Under the pieces are notes generated by a model. That model saw nothing but the letters and a program-made list of their open reading frames with translations, was not told the origin of the DNA and made no database searches. 64,000 nucleotides of DNA from positions 23,460-87,459 of the forward strand of contig NW_013546942.1 in assembly GCF_000711695.1 (NCBI RefSeq), read 5' to 3'. Source of the stretch: Tilletiaria anomala UBC 951. Taxonomy: Eukaryota; Basidiomycota; Exobasidiomycetes; Georgefischeriales; Tilletiariaceae. Shown in pieces: positions 41,399 through 52,791 of this stretch (the first letter of the stretch is position 1; every line of letters begins with the position of its first letter). The translations under genes and the position numbers were made by a program.

Positions 41399-43595
41399 AT
41401 GCCAAGCGACGTACCGTGCAAGACGACGAGCACCATGTACTTTCCATCCGCTGCCAGCAGCAGTGCGATCCCACCCCAGAACCCAGATGGGCAAGCGTCG
41501 TTCTCGCCCTTGTCGGCAGAGGCACAGGCGCAGCTGCTCCCCTTGCCACGCGTCGACGCTATGATGACGGCACCTGGGATGGGCTCTCCATTCGAACTGG
41601 AGACGAGACTTGTCGACGGTCGCCTGCAGACTCTGTACAAGAATTTGCCAACGAGCGGTAGGGAATATTGGAGAGAAGTTCACAAGGTCAGTGTCGGCCT
41701 TTGGATACATTTAGAAAGACATATGAGCCTGAAATGCGCATACCTGCTCGTCTGCCACGCCCTGCAGGCTTTTGCAGACCGTCCATACATCGGGTTCAAC
41801 GACGAAGTGTACACCTACGCTCAGATTGCTGAGCAGGCAACGCTCGTCGCGCGCTGGCTGCGCTTACACTTCAATGTCCGAAAAGGCGACCGAGTAGGCA
41901 TCATCGCGCGTAATATGCCGGAATTCATCACGTCCTTCTGGGCCATCCACGAGCTCGGCGCCGTTGTCGTGCCGATCAATGCGTTCGGCGAAGGCGACCT
42001 GCTCACATTCTGCATTCTCGATGTAGACTGCAGAGTCGTCATTGGGGATGTAGAGCGCCTCGGGAAGCTGCAGCCGTTCCTGCCGAAGCTCAACGAGAGC
42101 TCCAAGGCCAGCGGCAGCTCGTACTCGGGACTCGTCGTCGTCCCTAGGCGGGGGGATAGCGTCATCCCCGCGCAGTCGCGAGCGTGGTCGAGTGGCAAGC
42201 AAGCTGGTGTCTACTGCTGGGACGAGCTGAACGCAACATACTCGCAACCGGCATTCGCAAAGGCGCATGCGCAGCTGCCAGAAGAGCCAATCTCGGTGAG
42301 CGACAACGCTTCGATCCTCTTCACATCCGGCACGACTTCCAAACCAAAAGGAGTGTTGTCGACACAATCGCAACACTTGTCTCCACTTGCGCTCGTCAAA
42401 GCCGCCTCTGCGCGCGCCTACCTCCGGCGCGGGTACACGCCGCCAGACCCGCTGAAGAAGGAGAACGCCCTGACGATCCTCATCCTCGTGCCGCTCTTCC
42501 ACACAACCGCCTTGTCGTCGGGTATCATAGCTAACTCGAAGAACGGTGCCTTCCTGCACTTGCTCAACGGCTGGAATCTGCAAGTTGCACTCGAGAAGAT
42601 TGAAAAGTTCAAGGTGCAGGGATTGCTCGGTATCGGGTTCATGATGCGCGAGATCATGACCAAGGGGATGCCCAAGCAGCTAGCGACCATCAGCGCAATT
42701 TCCCACGGCGGCAGCTCGTCCAGCACGAGTCTCCCGCAAGAGGTTCAGAAGGCTAGGCCAGGCTCCTTGTTGGGGCAAGGATATGGGCTCACCGAGACCA
42801 ATGGGGTGAGCGGGCAGCGCGACACGAAAGACAAAACGTCTCTTTGATTGATAAACTTCGCTCGTGTCCACTTTGAATCATTGCAGGTAGCGGCAGCAAT
42901 TGCAGGCGACGACTACTCTCACCGGCCGGCTTCGACGGGTCTGCCTCCGCCCGGCGTAGAAGTGATCATCGTCGACCCAAACACTCTTACGCAGTGTCCG
43001 TCTGGCGTGGCAGGCGAGGTCTGGATCCGCGGGCCGGGCGTCGCGAAAAGCTACTACAACCGACCGCAGGCGACCGCCGAGGCCTTCCTTCCAGACGGCT
43101 GGTTCCGCAGCGGCGACCTAGGACGAAAAGACTTGGAAGGTTACCTCTACATTGTCGATCGCGTCAAGGACATGATCATCAGGGGAGGCGAGAACATCAG
43201 CTGCTCCATGGTTGAGGACGCAGTGTACAAGCATCCGGCGGTGCAGGAGTGCGCTGCGGTTGCGTTTGCGGACGAGAGGCTCGGGGAGCGCGTGGCGATC
43301 GTTGTGCACACGCGCTCAGATGCGGCAAAGGTCAGCCAAGAGGAGCTCGAGCATGTCGCTGCCAAGAATTTGCCTAAGGCGAGTATTTGCGAGAGGATGG
43401 TGCGATGGCCACAACCGGTCAGTTGACAGGCTGCTGCTCTTCTAGTTCGCACGTCCAGAGTACTTTTGGATCCGCGATGGGGAACTGCCGCACAATCCGT
43501 CGGGAAAGGTCGAGAAGGTTGTGCTGCGCAAAGAAGTGCGCGGCAGGTTGGCAAAAGAAGGAGGGTTCAAAGAGAAGCCAAAGCCGAAGCTTTGA
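41399..43595 (+). CDS. AMP-binding acyl-CoA synthetase/ligase
   Basis: An adenylate-forming enzyme that activates a carboxylic acid with ATP and joins it to CoA. Exons 41399-41686, 41768-42805, 42887-43378 and 43446-43595 give 655 residues. The AMP-binding motif ILFTSGTTSKPKGV lies near residue 280; also present are LVPLFHTTALSSG, GQGYGLTETNG, GWFRSGDLGRKDLEGYLYIV, DRVKDMIIRGGENI and the catalytic lysine region HNPSGKVEK. This is a long-chain-acyl or 4-coumarate:CoA-ligase-like architecture; the substrate cannot be told. The last intron begins with GC (AAG|GCGAGT), and only this donor keeps phase. The C-terminus ends KPKPKL; PKL is a weak match to peroxisomal PTS1. The start is uncertain: the frame is open upstream, but ATG 41399 is the first one following a stretch of AT-rich leader. 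Confidence 0.9.
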
Positions 43596-43837
43596 AATCC
43601 GGGCGCTCGAGCGGTGGTTTGCGGCCAGTGGCGGCTGGTCGAGAAATGCTTCATCTGCAGTCAGCAAACATACATGTAGCGCAGAATTGTTGCAAGAAAC
43701 GTGGATCCACGTGTTACGAGCATTAGTGAGCAAGTACCGTTCTCGGCCGCAGACCCGAGAACGAAACCTGTTGCATTGAACTGCAGTCGGTAGTGTTACA
43801 GTGGCGAGAATTGGTACAGAAAGGAGCGCAGAGAGCG

Positions 43838-44459
43838 CTATAGTGGCTGGATGAGTGTAATATTGTCGCCTTTGAGAAGAATTCGCCCTGCGCAGAAGTA
43901 AGATAGGAAGAAGAAGATTGTCAGCCAAGACGTAATACAGGCCTGTATCTTCACGATGCGTCTTCCTTACCTAGCTCTGTTCGCTCGCCTTTTTTAATGT
44001 TCACTTCTGATGCTTCGCTCATTACGACGTTCATGAATTCGTCAAAGCCCTGCAAGCATCCAGAAAGGGTTGATCAGTTTATAGCTCCATTTACATGCAT
44101 CCAGTAGCCTGCTTCCCGTTCGATCCACTTGGGCCTCCGGTCGCAGTAACCACACGTTTGTGGTACTGAAATCAATTATCGCTACGATAGTTCTAGGGTC
44201 CAGATGTGAAAGAACCTGATCAAATGCCTCGGGTTCGAGCCTTCCAAGCCCCAAGCTCCGAGCACTGAGTCGGCACGTGGATCAAGCTGGCGCAACACCT
44301 CGTCCGTCAAAGTCACTGGTTCGACATACTCACCGAGATTTTACCCTCTATTCTCGTGTCCAGATTGTCATATAGCCACATACTGACGCGGCTCTGCTGC
44401 TGCAAGTACCTGAAGATGACATTGATGGGCTGGACCATCACCTTCTGTTTTGACGACAT
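43838..44459 (-). CDS. SME1: Small nuclear ribonucleoprotein SmE
   Basis: One of seven Sm proteins forming the ring on spliceosomal U snRNAs. Exons 44459-44334, 44049-43971 and 43887-43838 join in phase to 84 residues, close to the family length of about 90. The Sm1 motif runs from [20 protein letters not shown] through [29 protein letters not shown]; the Sm2 motif is [15 protein letters not shown]. The first intron is unusually long (284 bp) for such a small gene. It lies tail-to-tail with the acyl-CoA synthetase (stop codons about 240 bp apart) and is divergent from RAB4. Confidence 0.95.
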
Positions 44460-44816
44460 GATGGGCAGGGTGTACGGATGTCGTCGGGCTGGTGGACGCG
44501 ATGCGGATGGGCCACTGGAATCGGCAGCTTTTGTGGGCTCGTTCTCGCCAGAGATGCACTCGAGGATTTGTGCACAACGTGTTTCCTTCAGACAAGTTCG
44601 GGATGGATGAGCTTACGATATGATGACAGCCTTGGTAGCATGCAGGAATGCTAGAAAGTATAGAAGGTCCAAATTGGTTCATCCATAATACTGCCATTGT
44701 TCGTTCCGCCCACTGCCTCGACCCAAGCCTGCCCTTTCGTTGCTGTTTTGGCCAGGGCATCAAGTTCAAGAGCCCCAATTTATCAACCAAGGAGTTTCGT
44801 TTCGCATCTCTCTTCT

Positions 44817-45068
44817 ATGTCGAACGCATGCAGCACCTGCTGCAGACCTCTGGATATTGATCAAGAAAATCCGTCAGATGAGCAGTCATGCGGCTGCGCC
44901 TTCGCTTCTCCTGGCGGCTCTGAATCCAAACAGGGAAAGCAGTCCCCCTCGATCAACGTTCGCCTTCACTCTACCAGTGAAGAAACAGCCTCGTCTGACC
45001 CAACGGGCAAGTCCATCCTTGTGGCTCTTGACAAGCCAGAGTATATCTTGCGTGTAGCGCCACAGTAG
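44817..45068 (+). CDS. 83-codon ORF just upstream of RAB4, doubtful
   Basis: The frame opens at MSNACSTCCRPLDIDQ and ends 13 bp before the RAB4 start codon. It has a cysteine-rich start (C-x2-CC) and a CGC group, then Ser/Glu/Lys-rich sequence. I do not recognise it. It may be an upstream ORF on the RAB4 transcript, a small separate gene or a chance frame. Confidence 0.25.
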   Translation: MSNACSTCCRPLDIDQENPSDEQSCGCAFASPGGSESKQGKQSPSINVRLHSTSEETASSDPTGKSILVALDKPEYILRVAPQ

Positions 45069-45081
45069 TCGCTCCGCCGGG

Positions 45082-46111
<1,030 letters not shown>

Positions 46112-46333
46112 GCTAGAGCGTCGCGTTCGCTAATGCTTTGGTTGCGACCAGTCGATGCATCTTTTCATTCCAGACTAGCATTTCGTGTATATATCATGCC
46201 TTGTCCGGCTACCGTCATAATGAAGATACCCTTGTCCCGTCCTTTTTTGGAGGCCACTCAATTCAACGACCATGTGCATTGCACTCTCAATGACTGACGA
46301 CAAAGTACAACACTTTTCTCCCGTGATCCGTCA

Positions 46334-47101
46334 CTACACGGAAGCTGGGGTCACGTCCCCGCCTCTGGCCGCAAAGTACCGATCCAGCAGGTTAAAGAAA
46401 GCAGCTTTTTCGGCAGCATCGAACTTGCTGAACTCGATGTGATTTGGACCTGTTGAAGTTGCTGCTTCGCGAGCCGGGAGAGACGGAACACGAGCACCAG
46501 CAGTGGGTACCCTGGTGGCACCTGTCTTAGCGCCAACATATGGCGGCGGCGGGTTGTCAATTCCCTGTTCATTGCCCATGCGCGGCGGCAAAATAGGTGG
46601 TGCGTTCCCAGTCCGAGGCGGTGGTGCAGGCACTGCTCCTGGTTTGGAGGATGTAGGTACGGGTGGCGGGCGCGAGCCTCCTTTTGCGCCTACGGTACGG
46701 ACTGGCGGTGGTGGGGGCCGAGAGGAAGCACCAGGCAGAACTTGAGCCCGGTTGGGCAGGGAAGGAGGTAAAGCGTGTCCTGTTGATGCCCATGTAGATG
46801 CTGATGCTACGCTAGCACTCTCATCGTCATCCTCAGCTGCACCCAAACCGCCATCCTTGCGTGTCGTCTCCCATCGCACATTCTCCCCCTTTGCAACACG
46901 CCATCGATCTTTGAAGCTGAGCCCCGAGACGGACTCTTGCTGGGCCCGTATGTGCTTGTTCTACAGTCGCAGGTCGTTGTTGGAAGATTGCAGAGCAATC
47001 CAAGTGCATGCGAGGTTGGTCAGAGGCGTGACAGAGAGAGTTCACCGCGCTGGCAATTTGCAACTCACCACCCCCGATCCAACAGTATCGATCTTCTTCA
47101 T
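46334..47101 (-). CDS. Proline-rich protein with conserved-looking C-terminal motif
   Basis: No enzyme domain is seen. Exons 47101-47069 and 46960-46334 join in phase to 219 residues. A basic/hydrophobic N-terminal block (FKDRWRVAKGENVRWETTRK) is followed by an acidic stretch, then many polyproline runs (SRPPPPPVRT, SRPPPVPTSS, PAPPPRTG, NPPPPYVG) that could bind SH3 or EVH1 domains. The end, HIEFSKFDAAEKAAFFNLLD with RYFAARGG, looks like a short conserved helix. Such proline-rich proteins are often linked to the cortical actin machinery in fungi; that is only an inference here. It is divergent from CFT1 (start codons 610 bp apart). Confidence 0.7.
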
Positions 47102-47710
47102 CGTACTCTCACGCCATCCTGGCATCTTGATGTATTATTTGCGCCTGGTGAGCGCCTGAAATAAACCGAAAGGGGGTGAGGGTATCGCGGACAAGCCACG
47201 AACGACGGTCGGCCGCTCTTCAACCAGGAAAGTCCCGAAGCAGGAGATTACGAGGAGGTAATGCGCGCAAAGTCTTGTACTCTCTTCTGTGTATATATGT
47301 AGTTCTCTCTTTTGCAGCATCGCTATGCGGTAGTGTGATCAGTGACCAGAGATCAGACGTCGAATGGACTAGAAGGGGTCCCCCGCGCCCGGGGGACAGG
47401 TGTTGGTCCTATGAAAGGTTCAAGAATGCATAGAATCTCGGTGAACACCATTCTAGCGGATTGACGCTTTCCAAATTCCAGAATTAAACCAACCCACTCC
47501 CTTTCATCCTTGCCTTCACACACATGTTGATGGTCTTCATCGTTGCTGATTGGACATGCTTTCGTCCCCGTGGGCGACCCTACTGAAACAGAGATACGTA
47601 ATGCAAGGAGCTCAATAGCTCTTACATATACCTAGAGCAGCCGGCCTCGCTCTTATTGTGTGGCAGTTGCCCTTTTCGCCAGCCGACATCTCGCAAAGGT
47701 CTCGTGGAAG
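47102..47710. other. Divergent promoter region between proline-rich gene and CFT1
   Basis: About 610 bp containing a perfect GC-rich hairpin (47378-47397, listed separately) and short frames only. Confidence 0.5.
47378..47397. repeat. Perfect 8-bp GC-rich inverted repeat
   Basis: GTCCCCCG, a four-base loop CGCC, then CGGGGGAC. The arms are exactly complementary. It lies in the intergenic space about 280 bp upstream of the proline-rich gene start and 310 bp upstream of CFT1. Confidence 0.8.
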
Positions 47711-50700
47711 ATGCCGATCTATGCGCTGCACGACCAGCTCCTACCGCCTTCTGGCGCAGCATTTGCCGTCGCATGCCAGCTCATACCAAAACTCGATATT
47801 CCGAGTGGCTCGAGCAATGGCGCGGCCAGCAACAAGGACGCGCTAGCACGATGGCGCGTTCATCGGGGACATCTGCTCGGTCACTGTGTAACGGCACGCG
47901 ATGATTCGCTTTCCATCTACGAGATCAGACTTCGGCCTGATTCTAGCCTGCAACAGAAAGATTCCGAGCATTTAGGAGATATACAGCCGTACTTATTGCG
48001 TAGGCACTCGCTCTTTGGCGTCGTCACTGGTCTCGACGCCGTTCGCACCGCTGCCAGCGAAGCAGATGGTGCGGACCGAATCTTGATCGCGTTTAAGGAT
48101 GCAAAGGTACGTGCTACTTCTTGGAATTCCTAAGGGCTATGATGATTTCTGACGTTCAGAAGAAATGCCTTTCTCTTCCGTGTCCTGCAGCTAGCGCTCC
48201 TTGAATTTTCTCTCTCGCTACAGGACCTCACAGTCCTCAGCATTCACACCTACGAACGTCTTCCCGAGCTCTCCCTCTACCCGAGCGGTCTCCCTCTTAA
48301 CTTTCAGCCTGTGCTCCGCACCGATCCTCTCAACCGCTGCGCGGGGCTGAGCATGCCAGGCGACGCACTGGCCATTCTTCCTTTTGCAGGTACGGGCGAG
48401 GACGAGCTTGGATTTTTGGGCGAGCTATGGGGTGAAGACGAGCTGTATGGCACCAAATCAGGGCCTTCGTCGCGGTCCGACTCAGGAGTGAATTGGGAGA
48501 AGGAGAGAGAGCTGCCGTACAACCCATCCTTTGTTGTACGTCTGTCTCAGCTCGGCGGCAAAAGCGGTGCGGTCGGGGCTGCTGGCGTGGGAAGTGGCAT
48601 CCGAAATGTCCGCGATTTTGCGTTCCTACCTGGGTTTCAAAAGCCAACGCTGGCAGTGCTCTTCGAGCCGAGGCCGACGTGTACCGGGTGAGTATGCGAG
48701 TGTTTGCAGTGTGCTCAAGGCAGTGAGGACTATCATTGACGCGCGCTTACTTTCTACAGACTCCTCAATGAATCGAAGGACACCTATTCCCTCTTCCTTC
48801 TCACGTTGGATCTCTCCTCTGGCCTCTCATCACTTGCTTCCGGTGCCACCTCTTCTACATCCTCACCACTCACCCTCATATCGGCGCGCGACTCTTTGCC
48901 TTACGACTCCCTCTATCTTGTGCCTTGTCCAGAGAGTATCGGCGGTACGGTCATTGTGACAACAACCGCCATCGTGCACGTCGATCAGAGCGGCCAGGTC
49001 ACAGGTCTGGCTGTCAGTCGGTGGTGGAACAGGCTGAGCGAGCTGCAAGGCGTCAAGGTGTGGGGCCCCGCGGAACGTGGAGAAGACATTGACCTCCAGG
49101 GTAGTCAATTGGCTTTCTTTCCTGCTACATTCTGTGGCGCGGGATTTTCGGCGCAAAGTGAAAAGGCAATTCTTGCGCTTAGAGATGGACGCATGTTTAA
49201 TCTCGAATTCGAAATCGAGGGCAGGAGCTTAGCCGGAATGCGCCTGAGCACTTTGGGCAAGAGTGTACAATCCAGCGCGCTCGCTTTTCTCTCACCCGAC
49301 CCGGGTAATCCACCTGCCTCGTCTTTGTTTGATGCAGAGAGGAAAGGGTGGCTGTGGGTTGCAAGCATGGTGGGCGATACGGAAGTCTTGCGCATAGAAG
49401 CTGTCTTCGAAGCTACTAGTGTTAATGGCAACGCCTCGATGAATGGATCGGCCAATGGAGTCCATGAACAGCAACAGAACCCGGAGCTACAGCAAGAGGA
49501 AGGTGACGAGATGGACATCGACCTTTACGGCCCCTCTCCCACCAACGCACAATCCACAACAACTGGATCATACGTTGCTGGGACAGTCGCACCTAAAGTA
49601 CGCACGCGTATGCAACTCACTCCGTCGACATGCATTCCTGCTCTGGGCCCCATCGCAGACCTCACACCGACGGCAGATGCTGAGGACAGTGTGCCTCTCG
49701 CCCAAACTGTCGCGTTAACAGGTGCTCGGGAAAGCGGTGGGATGACCCGCTTCGAGCCGAGGATTAAGCCGCGCAAACGAAGACGCGTCGAGACAGATGG
49801 TACTATTGTCAGTGCGGTATGGAGTCTCAACCCCGAGAGCGATATGCCACGTCCGGCAGCGTCGCCATCCAGTAGCAAAGGGGGAAGTATGCTGTTATTA
49901 GCCAGTTGTGAGGCTGAGCAGATATCTCTTCTAACGAGCGTCAACCGCGATGGAATCGTCGCTCGGACGGCAGAGCTGAACGGTATCTCTATCTTCGCGG
50001 CGCCGCTTTCCCATGGAAATGGGTGGATAGAGCAACTCTTCTTGCGCGTCACACCGCTGCGCATTGAAGTTCGATCTTTCGAAGGCGCACGCTTGCGAGC
50101 GCATCTCGATCTTAGCACAAGTCAGGGCGAGTCCATCAGAGCCGCGAGCTTTGTGTATCCATATCTCGCCCTGACAACCTGGGAAGGAAATATCAAGCTT
50201 TTGTCTGTGTCACTACAGGTACAGAGTGACAAAGACCCTGTCATTAGGGAGGTCAGCCTGCCGGAAGGGATCGCATGCGATGCTACATCAGGAGGGTACT
50301 CTAGCGTGCATTTATTCCAGGATGCAACGCGGACCCTGAGCATGGGCCTTCCTGCGGCAGGTGCACACGCCAATGCGAGGCAAATGCTGTCCACAATGAA
50401 CGACGACAAGATCGACCATGGTAGCGAGAGTGAAGACGACAAGGCGCGAGTCAGTACAAAAACAACTCCGATTGATTCGGTTGAAGCGTCAAACATTTGG
50501 ATGACGCTCCTCACCAGTGACGGCGAGTTTCACCTCATCTGCCTTGCAGACACTACTCGCACCTGGGTTACAGCCTCGTTGCCATTCGTGCCATGGCGCC
50601 TTGAATGCTTTGGGAATATCGCTAAGCAATCAACAACGTCTAAGTCTGTTGAAGGAGGTGTCAGCGACGTTCGGCTGATCACGATGGCTCAAACGCCGCA

Positions 50701-52629
50701 CCTCGTTGTTCTCCTCGACAACCAGCAGATGCACGTCTATGAATTCAATCCATTTCAAGATCGCGACGCGCCAAGTCACATGGCGACCGGTACCTTCGTC
50801 AAGGTTTTCGGCAAGCAGTTGTCCTCGCACGGCATTGCCATGTTTAACGCGCCTAAGGGTGACTCATTCCAGTTTGACGGGGCCCGGATCCGGCCTTTGC
50901 AAGGCTTTGGTGCATTCTTGACTGGCGGCTCTCCCGGTCTTCTCGTTCGCACAAATTTTGGCACAGTCCAATTTCACGAGTGTGACGGTGACATGCTTCA
51001 AGACGTGACTTCCATTGGTCAAACAAGTGTCTACGCTTTCGTCGAGACTGGGCAGGTGCGTTTTTGAGTTTCATGGCAGCGGCTAGATTGCAACTGATTG
51101 ATGGTCCCGCTTTTTTTAGCTAATTCTGGCGGAGATCCCTGACCATTGTTATGACTTACCCATTCCGTACTCACGCACTATCATTGGTCGTACATACACT
51201 AAGGTGGCCGCCCATCCCTCCACCCAGGCTCTAATAGCAGCATCGGTCGTAGAGACGCCTTTCTTGCTATTCAATCCGGAAGACAGTTCAGTCGTAGCAG
51301 ATCCTTCCACTGACCCCACACCATCGAACTGCTACCGTGGAGCACTCGAGCTTTTTCCGGCGGGCGAATGCCAACCTACATTTGGGTACGTGGCGCAATT
51401 GCCCTGTCGTCCCATACTCCTTTCACTGACGGAGTAGTCTCTTTTCGCAGATTCCCTCTTCAGCAAAACGAAATCGTCTGCGCTCTGGAGCTAGTGTCCC
51501 TTGCTAGCGTCAGCAACGCGCGACGTAGCAAGGAGTACATTGCTGTGGGCACAGCGATCTCGCATGGCGAGGATCGTCCTACAAAGGGCGCGATTTATCT
51601 TTTCGACATCGTAGAAACAGTGCCCACGATTGCCGAACCGACCAAAGTGCCTCATAAGCTCAAGCTGATTGACAAGGAGGAGCTCCGCGGGCCGGTGACG
51701 GCGCTGACGGACATGAATGGCTTTCTCGTGCACAGCATTGGGCAAAAGGTGAATTAGGCGTCAATATCGTTTGTGAGCTGTGTTGACAATCTTTAGTTAT
51801 GTTCGCTTGCTACATCCAGCTACAAGTTAAGGCCCTGGAGAACGACGAGTGGCTTATCTCCGTTGCCTTTCTGGACCTCGCTTTCTACGTTACAAGCATT
51901 CACAGGATCAAAAATTACCTCTTGCTCAGCGACATTCAGCGCAGTATAACCTTTGTTGCTTTCCAAGAAGAGCCATACCGCCTAGTGCAATTAGGGAGAG
52001 ACATCAACAACGCACCCGTCTTGACAGCGAACTTCCTGCTTCACGAAGAAGGGATTGCATTTGTTACTACGGACATACAAGGAAGGGTTCGTTTGCTGGA
52101 CTACGCGCCCACCATCTTGAGCACGCAAAGTGGCCAGAAGCTGTTGCTCCGCACTGAATATCAGACAGCGTCCGAAACCATCTGCAGTCGTGTCCTACCG
52201 GGCAAGAGCAATGGCATCGGAATTTCGACAGGAAACGAGATTCTTCAGGGAGCCTCCAACGGAAGCATTGAAGGGATCACAAGTGTCGATGAGGAGACAT
52301 TCAAGAAGTTGCAGCTTCTGCAAGGCTACATGACTAGGAATGTCCGCCACTTTGCGGGCCTGAATCCGAGGAGTCTTCGGTGAGCCATCGCGCCACATTT
52401 TATTTGACATGATCTCTGACAAAACTTACCCCTCTGTAGCGCGGTTGTGAATGAGACCGTACCTCGGCCTTTGGCGAAAGGCATTCTTGACGGGAGCCTT
52501 TTGCGCATATTCATGTCTCTGCCACGCAAGCGCGCAGAGGAGATGGCTTCTATCTACGCGCAAGGAGCAGCACCAGAAGAGGTTGCCACAGTTTTGCGGG
52601 ACCAATCCATGCTATGGCTTCGCACATAG
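47711..52629 (+). CDS. CFT1: Cleavage and polyadenylation factor subunit CFT1 (CPSF160)
   Basis: The large scaffold subunit of the complex that recognises the poly(A) signal and directs 3'-end cleavage of pre-mRNA in the nucleus. Seven exons, 47711-48106, 48191-48687, 48760-51055, 51120-51385, 51451-51748, 51820-52379 and 52440-52629, join in phase to 1500 residues, similar to yeast and human proteins. The N-terminal MMS1-like beta-propeller region starts MPIYALHDQLLPPSG; a Ser/Asp-rich linker with KPRKRRR sits around residues 640-680. The C-terminal CPSF-A domain shows AVGTAISHGEDRPTKGAIYL, GPVTALTDMNGFLVHSIGQK, LISVAFLDLAFYVTSIHRIK and NYLLLSDI, ending VPRPLAKGILDGSLL and a Leu-rich tail. 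The second exon-exon junction (GG|GTGAGT, ACAG|A) was set by phase. Confidence 0.93.
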
Positions 52630-52791
52630 CATGCCAGTTCACGTTATGAAATACAATGTCACGTTCTTCCATGTCGCTGCGGTCTGTTTCTTATCGAAAG
52701 AAAGGGCGGCTCCTATGCTTACATCGATTGTAATACGATATGGGATGGTGCAAATAGCAACAACGGTGATTCGGGACGCGACGAAGCTGAA

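Noticed and set aside
44222-44240. B-box-like GGGTTCGAGCC.
   Set aside because: The flanks do not pair as a T stem and no A-box lies upstream; it is inside the first SmE intron.
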